A model generated the notes under the pieces. It was not told where the DNA came from. It ran no database searches and saw only the letters and a list, made by a program, of their open reading frames with translations. A DNA stretch of 27,354 nt from JAZDEU01 sp043808545 (GTDB taxonomy: Bacteria; Patescibacteriota; Patescibacteriia; JAZDEU01). A program made the translations under genes and the position numbers. Shown here one piece after another: positions 22,554-27,354 of the stretch (position 1 is its first letter; every line of letters starts with the position of its first letter). The stretch covers positions 1 to 27,354 of the forward strand of contig JAZDEU010000048.1 in NCBI GenBank assembly GCA_043808545.1, in the 5' to 3' direction.

Positions 22554-23223
22554 TTATAAAATCGCAAAAAAGGCGTAATTAAAACGGCCGACTGTGTATT
22601 TGGCTTTGGAAGAACTTAACATAAAAGGATTAGTAAAAGTTTTTAAAAATAAAAAACATCTTTTATATACCCCCGTGAATCCTAAGCGGATTATAGAAAT
22701 TGCAAAAATCAGGACAAAAAGAATAGAAGAAATTATCCCTGATTTATTCGCGTTTTACAGAGAAAGCCCGCGCAAACCAGTAGTTCAAATTTACGAAGGC
22801 AAAGAAAATATAGAAGCAATTTGCAAAGAAAGTTTTGATTGGCTGAATACGGAAAGAGAATTATTGATTATCGGAGCTATTTCACAATTTAAGAATTATG
22901 AATATTTAATTGATTTATTTGAGAAAAAAATAAAACAAGGAAAAGGCGGATACAAAGCGCGAGAGTTAAATAATGACGATGAATACAGCCGGCTTTATTA
23001 TAAAAGAATGAAAAAATATATTTCCGCTAATTATCAACTAAAGATGCTTTCATCTGAAAATAATTTTATAAATTGCGATATGTTTATATTTGATGAAAAA
23101 ATATTCATTTTTTCCCACTCTCCTGATTTATTCGCAATTAGCATTGAAGCTAAAAATGTAGTTCTCTCGTTTCGCCGATTATTTGAATTTGCGTGGCGGT
23201 CTGTTTTACCCATATCTATCTAG
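22507..23223 (+). pseudogene. Broken TrmB-family transcriptional regulator
   Basis: The open part (GTG 22594 to 23223, 209 residues) begins VYLALEELNIKGLVKVF, that is, inside the recognition helix of a TrmB winged helix. Reading upstream in the same frame gives QSIVYLACLRLGQSPVYKIA, KKA, an in-frame TAA (22576-22578), then LKRPT, so the N-terminal half of the winged helix is present but interrupted. A TAG lies at 22498-22500 before any start codon. The C-terminal effector domain is intact (VVQIYEGKENIEAI, SRLYYKRMKKYI, FAWRSVLP). Translation from GTG would lack helix-turn-helix residues. The intact homologue at 24607 is the same type. It ends 3 bp before a MITE-like element. Confidence 0.7.
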
Positions 23224-23226
23224 TGT

Positions 23227-23395
23227 CTGTTGAAATAGTATATTCTTTTGTCATTCCGACCGAGCAATAGCGAGTGGAGGAATCTGTTGGCAGTACTAAA
23301 TTTGGCTTAATAAACAGATTCCTCCACTTCGTTCGCCCTCGTTCCTCGGGCTTCGCTTCGGTCGGAATGACATGTTACTACGACTATTTCAACAG
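23227..23395. mobile_element. MITE-like element, copy 1 (CTGTTGAAATAGT ends)
   Basis: Terminal repeats CTGTTGAAATAGT (23227-23239) and ACTATTTCAACAG (23383-23395) are a perfect 13 bp. Inside is a second pair of arms, TGTCATTCCGACCGA and TCGGTCGGAATGACA (23249-23372). The core shares AAATTTGGCT and AATAAACAGATTCCTCCACT with copy 2. The sequence before the left end is TAGTGT. No coding frame. Confidence 0.85.
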
Positions 23396-23402
23396 CAACT
23401 TG

Positions 23403-23831
23403 TTATACATCTATCTCATAAAATTCTCTTCCACAAATGTGCTTTATTTCTGAGTGGATAATTGAAACTTCCTCAGGATCTTCCGCACGAGATTCCCAAT
23501 CATTTACATTTTCAACGATTTTAGAATTATTTAAAATTTCTCCGCATTGAGAAAGAAGCCGTTCTTGCACAATAGTTTGTTGCTCTTTCCCTGAAAGTTT
23601 TCTTTCTTCTGGACTTAATAAAAAGCTAAGAATGCCATCAAAAGTTTTTTCAATTTCACGATTATATATTGTGCGTTCACACATTTTTAAAATACTATCT
23701 CCTAATGTTTCGCCAGCTACTACGAATTTTCTATGCGGATTCAGGCATGCGACAAAAGGTATATGGGAAAAACTGACATTTTTATGGAAATACAAAGAAA
23801 TTATTAGATGAATATGAAAAATTTTTTTCAT
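23403..23831 (-). CDS. Unknown protein, second gene of a coupled pair
   Basis: ATG 23831 overlaps the stop of the upstream gene as ATGA, the classic coupled arrangement; an earlier in-frame ATG at 23852 is less likely. The 142-residue product starts MKKIFHIHLIISLYFHKN. This is mildly hydrophobic but not a clear signal peptide. It then has KFVVAGETLGDSILKMCERT and an acidic C-terminal region (NDWESRAEDPEEVSIIH). No family recognised. It could act with the coiled-coil partner encoded upstream. It abuts the MITE copy at 23227-23395. Confidence 0.55.
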   Translation of the reverse strand: MKKIFHIHLIISLYFHKNVSFSHIPFVACLNPHRKFVVAGETLGDSILKMCERTIYNREIEKTFDGILSFLLSPEERKLSGKEQQTIVQERLLSQCGEILNNSKIVENVNDWESRAEDPEEVSIIHSEIKHICGREFYEIDV

Positions 23832-24085
23832 TTTTTTCTCTTTAATCCGCAAGGTGTTTCAAACCACCGAGGACTCAACTTTTCACTCAAATCGTTTTTT
23901 TCTGACTCATCGTCTGAATATAAAATCGCATTCGCCTCATCTACCCCCATTTTGTCTAAGGTGCTTCTGAGTTCTTCAGCTTTTTTCTCGCGTAATCTCT
24001 CGAGTTCTTCTATTTTGCGATCCATTTCTTCAATAGATGCAATACCTTCATCCCAAACCATATCTCTTTCCATATCTCTTTCCAT
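23828..24085 (-). CDS. Small coiled-coil protein of unknown function
   Basis: The 85-residue product begins MERDMERDMVWDEG, with an exact 4-residue duplication (MERD twice) from a 12-bp DNA tandem. A coiled-coil helix follows (about 16-45: IEEMDRKIEELERLREKKAE). The end is basic (CGLKRKK). It has one of the best ribosome-binding sites in the window: AAAGGAGT, 6 nt before ATG 24085. No known domain. It heads a two-gene operon with 23403-23831. Confidence 0.65.
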   Translation of the reverse strand: MERDMERDMVWDEGIASIEEMDRKIEELERLREKKAEELRSTLDKMGVDEANAILYSDDESEKNDLSEKLSPRWFETPCGLKRKK

Positions 24086-24179
24086 TTTTCTACTCCTTTC
24101 TGAAAATTTCGGATACGCGTAGCGCGTCCATAGTTTAAGTTAAATTTCTAAATCACTACTGGCGAAAACCTCCCCCCTG

Positions 24180-24200
24180 CCCCCTCCTCAAAGGAGGGGG
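24180..24200. repeat. CCCCCTCCT/AGGAGGGGG hairpin
   Basis: Perfect 9-bp arms (24180-24188 and 24192-24200) around a 3-nt loop. First of four related copies between here and 24577. Confidence 0.8.
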
Positions 24201-24307
24201 AGAAATACTTTCTTCAATTGTCAAAGAGCCATACTTAATCGCTCATTATACATCTTCACAAACTGCCGTCAACAATATAGTCATTTGCAGTTATAAAAAT
24301 AGCTAAT

Positions 24308-24336
24308 TTGACTTATATTTTATGATATGTTAAAAT
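24308..24336 (+). promoter_or_regulatory. Promoter, likely for the TrmB-like gene
   Basis: TTGACT (24308-24313), 17-bp spacer, TAAAAT (24331-24336) with TGT before it (extended -10). Start near 24343. If it drives the gene at 24607, the leader is about 260 nt and contains three hairpins. Confidence 0.55.
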
Positions 24337-24372
24337 AAATGACGATAAATGTGGCGTCAATCTGTTTTTATT

Positions 24373-24393
24373 CCCTCCCCTTTGAGGGGAGGG
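24373..24393. repeat. CCCTCCCC/GGGGAGGG hairpin
   Basis: 8-bp perfect arms (24373-24380 and 24386-24393), same family as 24180-24200. Followed by GGGTTAGGGTGGGG-type G-rich sequence. Confidence 0.7.
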
Positions 24394-24523
24394 TTAGGGT
24401 GGGGTTTTCGGTAGCACAACTTTTATTATTTTTACCATACTTTCGGACGCGCTCTTTACAATCTATCGCTTCCGCAGTCAAAATTTAATTTCCAAGTTCC
24501 TACCTCCGAAAAATCCCCCCTAG

Positions 24524-24545
24524 CCCCCCTTTGAAAAAGGGGGGG
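24524..24545. repeat. CCCCCCTTT/AAAGGGGGG hairpin
   Basis: Perfect 9-bp arms around a 3-nt loop; same family. Preceded by a second C run (AATCCCCCCTAG). Confidence 0.7.
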
Positions 24546-24556
24546 AATAGCTCACA

Positions 24557-24577
24557 CCCCCTCCTCAAAGGAGGGGG
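24557..24577. repeat. CCCCCTCCT/AGGAGGGGG hairpin
   Basis: Identical arms to 24180-24200. It lies about 30 bp upstream of the TrmB-like start codon and would fold in the mRNA leader. Confidence 0.8.
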
Positions 24578-24606
24578 ATACAAAGGTCGCTTAAATTATT
24601 AAAAAT

Positions 24607-25350
24607 ATGCCTGAAGAAAATTTAAAAGACATTCTCTACAACCTAGAAATCCCAGATATGCAATCCGAGGTTTATTTAGCTTTGCTAAAATTAGGCGAAG
24701 GAAATTATACAGAGATAGCAAAAAAAACAGGAATTAAAAGAACCACGCTATATCCGATTTTGGAAAAAATGGAAAAACGCGGTTTAATTAAAAGAGGACT
24801 TGATAAAAAAGTTTTTTTGCCGGTGGAGCCGCAGCAATTATTTGAAAAAATGCAAGGCAATAATTTAATGTTTTTTCATTCTATTCCACAATTTCAGGAT
24901 TTAATGAAACGACCGGAAAAAATGGCAAAAGTAAAATTTTACAATGGACGAAAAGGAATTCAGCAATTATTTTTAGATGAGCTGGCGTCTTATAAAACGA
25001 AAAAAGAGAATATTTTACGCACGGTTGCAGGCGCGTCTTTTTATGCTTTTGACGCTGATTTCAGGGATGAGTATGCTATAAAAAGGCAAGGCACGGGCAT
25101 TGAAACGCGGTTAATGGTCAGTAGCGACTTAAAAGAGTATGTGAAAAAATATAAAAAGCAGTTTTCAATGCAAAAGGTGAAATTTTTGCCTGACACACTG
25201 GGAAATATAACGGGACGGATTTCTGCGTGTCCCGCCCGAATCTCGCTGATCGGATTTTTAAAAGATGAAAGCGGGATTATGATTGAAAGCACGGAACTTG
25301 CCGAGACATTTATAAAGTTTTTTGATTTTGTTTGGAGAATGATGAAATAA
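24607..25350 (+). CDS. TrmB-family transcriptional regulator
   Basis: TrmB-type regulators bind DNA with an N-terminal winged helix and sense ligands (often sugars) with the C-terminal half. Here the winged helix spans about residues 15-70: MQSEVYLALLKLGEGNYTEI, AKKTGIKRTTLYPILEKMEK, RGLIKR. A linker and an effector domain resembling the phospholipase D-like TrmB C terminus follow (KVKFYNGRKGIQQLFLDEL, GFLKDESGIMIESTELAETF, ending FFDFVWRMMK). It has 247 residues and is complete. The pseudogene at 22507-23223 is a diverged homologue. It is probably transcribed from 24308-24336. The ligand is unknown. The MITE at 25399 lies just downstream. Confidence 0.88.
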   Translation: MPEENLKDILYNLEIPDMQSEVYLALLKLGEGNYTEIAKKTGIKRTTLYPILEKMEKRGLIKRGLDKKVFLPVEPQQLFEKMQGNNLMFFHSIPQFQDLMKRPEKMAKVKFYNGRKGIQQLFLDELASYKTKKENILRTVAGASFYAFDADFRDEYAIKRQGTGIETRLMVSSDLKEYVKKYKKQFSMQKVKFLPDTLGNITGRISACPARISLIGFLKDESGIMIESTELAETFIKFFDFVWRMMK

Positions 25351-25363
25351 AAAACTATTATCC

Positions 25364-25393
25364 TTGTAATTTATATGTAACTTATGCTAAGAT
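25364..25393 (+). promoter_or_regulatory. Predicted obg promoter, with a MITE inserted at its -10
   Basis: TTGTAA (25364-25369), 18-bp spacer, TAAGAT (25388-25393), preceded by TGC. The element insertion begins directly downstream. The -10 sequence is part of the 11-bp target duplication, so a second copy is at 25560-25565, close to obg but without a good -35. Confidence 0.45.
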
Positions 25394-25398
25394 AGTAT

Positions 25399-25555
25399 CT
25401 GTTGAAATAGTATTTTTTTGTCATCCCGAGCGTAGCCGAGGGATCTGTGGTCAGTACCAAATTTGGCTCAATAAACAGATTCCTCCACTCACGAACCAGC
25501 CGTTTGAGCGTCTGGTTCGCTCGGTCGGAATGACATTCTGCGACTATTTCAACAG
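25399..25555. mobile_element. MITE-like element, copy 2, with target-site duplication
   Basis: Ends CTGTTGAAATAGT (25399-25411) and ACTATTTCAACAG (25543-25555). GCTAAGATAGT (25386-25396) is repeated exactly at 25558-25568, supporting insertion by transposition with an 11-bp duplication. Inner arms TGTCATCCCGAG and GTCGGAATGACA. The core resembles copy 1 (AAATTTGGCT, AATAAACAGATTCCTCCACT). It separates the TrmB-like gene from obg. Confidence 0.88.
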
Positions 25556-25593
25556 GCGCTAAGATAGTGATTTTAAAAACTAACAAAAAACTT

Positions 25594-26556
25594 ATGCTAA
25601 TAGACGATGTAAAAATTAAATTATTCGCGGGACATGGCGGAAAAGGAGATGTATCTTTTTCGTCCAATAAAGACGCAAAAGGACCTACTGGCGGAAGCGG
25701 AGGAAATGGCGGAAGCATTTATTTTGAAGGAATTGCCGATTTATCAGCGCTCGGACAATTCAGATTTAAAAAAGAACTGCGCGCTCAAAATGGAAAAGAC
25801 GGAAAGCCGCGATTGAACGACGGAGCAACAGGCGATGATTTAATTTTAAAAGTTCCAGTCGGAACAGTAATTCATAATCTTGAAGACAATACTAATTATG
25901 AAATTTTAAAAGTCGGAGAAAAATTTTTAGCAGTAAAAAGCGGACATGGAGGAAAGGGAAATTTTTTATTCAGATCATCAACAAATACTACGCCGATGCA
26001 AGCGCAGCCGGGACTTCCGGGGGAAACAGCAGAGCTAAGATTAGAATTAAAATTTATCGCTGATGTCGGTTTTATCGGACTTCCAAATGTTGGAAAATCA
26101 AGTTTATTAAATGAGCTTACGAATACGAAAAGCAAAGTTGCAAATTATAATTTTACTACATTAGAACCGAATTTAGCCGTGTATTATAATCTTATTTTAG
26201 CAGACATCCCCGGTCTTATTGAAGGCGCGTCTAAAGGCAAAGGTTTAGGAATTAAATTTTTGCGCCATATTGAAAGGACTAGAGTTTTATTTCATTTTAT
26301 TTCCGTTGAATCCGAGGATCCTGCGCGGGACTATAAAATAATCAGGAATGAGCTGGGAGAATATAATAAGGCATTGCTTAAAAAACCTGAATACATTTTT
26401 TTAACTAAGTCAGATTTGGTTGATGAAAATAAGATAAACGAGATTTTAAAAAAGTTAAAAAAAATAGATCCTTGCGCCGCGGCTATTTCTGTTTATGATG
26501 ATGAGAGCTTAAAGCCAATTAAAAAGATTTTAAACTGGATGGAGGAGAAAAAATAA
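25594..26556 (+). CDS. obg: Obg-family GTPase (CgtA), without C-terminal domain
   Basis: Obg is an essential GTPase in 50S ribosome assembly and growth control. The N-terminal Gly-rich Obg fold is clear (LFAGHGGKGDVSFSSN, GGSGGNGG). The G domain has G1 GLPNVGKSS, switch II DIPGLIEGASKGKGLG, then FLRHIERT and G4 TKSD. The protein ends at about 320 residues after the G domain, with no C-terminal OCT extension, as in many short bacterial Obg proteins. I chose ATG 25594 (MLIDDVKIKLF) rather than GTG 25567, whose nine extra codons derive from the repeat-flanked region. Its promoter has been separated from it by the MITE. Confidence 0.95.
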   Translation: MLIDDVKIKLFAGHGGKGDVSFSSNKDAKGPTGGSGGNGGSIYFEGIADLSALGQFRFKKELRAQNGKDGKPRLNDGATGDDLILKVPVGTVIHNLEDNTNYEILKVGEKFLAVKSGHGGKGNFLFRSSTNTTPMQAQPGLPGETAELRLELKFIADVGFIGLPNVGKSSLLNELTNTKSKVANYNFTTLEPNLAVYYNLILADIPGLIEGASKGKGLGIKFLRHIERTRVLFHFISVESEDPARDYKIIRNELGEYNKALLKKPEYIFLTKSDLVDENKINEILKKLKKIDPCAAAISVYDDESLKPIKKILNWMEEKK

Positions 26557-26568
26557 TTTAAGCAAACT

Positions 26569-26712
26569 CGCCGCAGTCCCTTCTGTGGCGGGGATGTGTA
26601 ATCCGTCGCAGTCCTTTAGCGAGATGTTGCGTGGTGATGTGTAAAAGCCGCAGCAGTCTCTCAGCAGAGGACTTGATTCTCCGCCGCAGTCTCTCAGCAG
26701 AGGACTGCGGCG
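26569..26712. repeat. Cluster of CGCAGTC-type hairpins
   Basis: Several CGCAGTC units occur at about 26571, 26606, 26650 and 26685. The last is a perfect 10-bp hairpin, CGCCGCAGTC (26682-26691) and GACTGCGGCG (26703-26712), with loop TCTCAGCAGAG. The loop is identical to that of 15097-15127, and the arms match the in-frame copies in ileS. It fills most of the gap between obg and the next gene. Confidence 0.8.
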
Positions 26713-26780
26713 CTTAGCGGCACAAATTGAGGTATTCGTCGCGGCTCTCTTCAGAATGCGGCGAGAATAAAAATAATAAA

Positions 26781-27221
26781 ATGCCCACAAAAAATAAATT
26801 AAAAGAATTTAAGCCCAAAAAAGAACTTGAGGAATATATAGACGCTTACTGGTTTTTTAAAAATGATACGGGCGAAATGATAAATTGGCCGGTTGTGCCG
26901 GACGGTTGCAGTGATATAATTTTTTATTTGGACGGCTCGAAAAAACTTGAGGGGATTGATGATACTTTTGTGGCAGGAATTATGGATCATGCCGAACTTG
27001 TTCCAATCCAAAATGGAATGCGACTATTCGGGGTTCGTTTTAATCCTGCCATGCTTTATTATTTGCTAAAAACAGATATGAAAAAATTAGCAAATGATAT
27101 GCGCGAATTGCGTGAAATTAATAATGAAATATTTCAAAATTTAAAAATTGATGGGAGCGCAGAAGAACAATTTATTATCGCAAATATTGAAAAACAATTA
27201 GAGAAATTATTTTTTAAATAG
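26781..27221 (+). CDS. AraC-type N-terminal sensor domain (DUF6597-like) without DNA-binding domain
   Basis: The 146-residue product matches the sensor half of a group of AraC-family regulators: IDAYWFFKNDTGEMINWPVV, PDGCSDIIFYLDG, TFVAGIMDHAELVPIQNG, RLFGVRFNPAMLYYLL. In intact members an AraC helix-turn-helix pair follows; here the frame stops at 27219-27221 after QLEKLFFK. A MITE-like element starts 3 bp later, so truncation by insertion is plausible. I chose ATG 26781 (MPTKNKL) over a TTG at 26727 because the extra 18 residues lie at the edge of the hairpin cluster. The domain identification is by motif recall. Confidence 0.6.
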   Translation: MPTKNKLKEFKPKKELEEYIDAYWFFKNDTGEMINWPVVPDGCSDIIFYLDGSKKLEGIDDTFVAGIMDHAELVPIQNGMRLFGVRFNPAMLYYLLKTDMKKLANDMRELREINNEIFQNLKIDGSAEEQFIIANIEKQLEKLFFK

Positions 27222-27224
27222 TAT

Positions 27225-27354
27225 CTGTTGAAATAGTGTCTCCAGCGTCATTCTGAACCCCGCTTGCGGGGTGAAGAATCCCGTGGCTAAGCAAAAAAAC
27301 ACTGGGATTCTTCGCCCTCCTGGCGCTCGGGTTCAGAATGACGCGACTATTTCA
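27225..27354. mobile_element. MITE-like element, copy 3, cut by the window end
   Basis: The left end CTGTTGAAATAGT (27225-27237) matches copies 1 and 2. The right end is visible as ACTATTTCA (27346-27354) and is cut four bases short. Inner arms are GCGTCATTCTGAACCC and GGGTTCAGAATGACGC (27247-27343), a different core from copies 1 and 2. As in copies 1 and 2, TAGTRT precedes the left end. Confidence 0.8.

Larger units (their letters stand above)
24086..24606. other. 520-bp non-coding region rich in C/G hairpin repeats
   Basis: No gene is supported. It contains four hairpins of the CCCCCTCC/GGAGGGGG family (listed separately), a palindromic ACGCGTAGCGCGT near 24113-24125, and one good promoter (24308-24336). 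It lies between the minus-strand pair ending its 5' side at 24085 and the TrmB-like gene at 24607. Confidence 0.6.

Noticed and set aside
22576..22578. In-frame stop in the TrmB-like gene as codon recoding
   Set aside because: The codon is TAA, which ends other genes here; the known Gly recoding in related lineages uses TGA, which is also a normal stop in this window.
24180..24577. The C/G-rich hairpins as intrinsic terminators
   Set aside because: They form perfect stems but none is followed by a T tract, and arms of the same family also lie inside genes.
25567..25593. GTG start for obg at 25567
   Set aside because: Its first codons overlap the MITE target duplication and the Obg fold begins at ATG 25594.
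15219..27343. TGTCATTCC repeats as a CRISPR array
   Set aside because: Copies are palindromic, far apart and unevenly spaced, with no spacers and no cas genes.
1..27354. tRNA or rRNA genes
   Set aside because: I scanned for cloverleaf arms with TTC-containing T loops and for rRNA-like conserved blocks and found none I could support.

Overview
The window is AT-rich, with short intergenic regions and the standard bacterial code: TGA, TAA and TAG all end genes, and no gene needs TGA read as an amino acid. Few genes have a clear Shine-Dalgarno (SD) sequence, and several have a -10 box so close to the start codon that their mRNAs should be nearly leaderless. Isoleucyl-tRNA synthetase is of the HYGH (archaeal/eukaryotic-like) type, RecQ is short, and Obg lacks its C-terminal domain. 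With these traits and abundant small palindromic repeats, the best guess is a Patescibacteria/CPR genome outside the Gly-recoding lineages. This placement is an inference.

Layout. 1-425: a promoter, a short terminated leader transcript and a second promoter in front of ileS (426-3656). 3738-4298: an unknown membrane protein. 4541-5995 (-): an ABC-F ATPase. 6148-6936 (-) rnhB and 6973-8676 (+) recQ diverge from overlapping promoters. 8723-9465 (-): two unknown small genes that overlap, with a nine-G tract at the start of the first. 9599-10058 (-): a hicBA toxin-antitoxin pair, then rluD (10092-11057, -), then a RelE-like toxin with an AbrB-like antitoxin (11067-11711, -). 11913-14843 (-): valS. 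14844-15543: a non-coding stretch holding a nested miniature transposon-like element. 15544-15897: a small coiled-coil protein. 16128-22337: a MacA/MacB-like exporter (adaptor, ATPase, permease) whose ATPase and permease genes are separated by an AAA/DUF4143 ATPase, a Nudix hydrolase and a 114-bp inverted-repeat element. 22458-23223: the remnant of a Cys-rich minus-strand gene and a broken TrmB-like regulator. 23403-24085 (-): two coupled unknown genes. 24607-25350: an intact TrmB-like regulator. 25594-26556: obg. 26781-27221: an AraC-type sensor domain with no DNA-binding domain.

The most unusual theme is the number of dispersed palindromic repeats. At least five families are visible: arms in TGTCATTCC, CGCAGTC/GACTGCG hairpins, CCCCCTCC/GGAGGGGG hairpins, an AATTTCCAATTTC-type tandem, and a CTCAAAACT motif. 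Three families also sit in frame inside housekeeping genes: ileS, rnhB, rluD and valS. In rnhB the insert lies between two catalytic aspartates. Three copies of a miniature element with 13-bp CTGTTGAAATAGT ends lie in the last 4.2 kb, one with an 11-bp target duplication. A second, unrelated 325-bp element has a 14-bp target duplication. No transposase gene is present, so any mobilising enzyme would have to act in trans.
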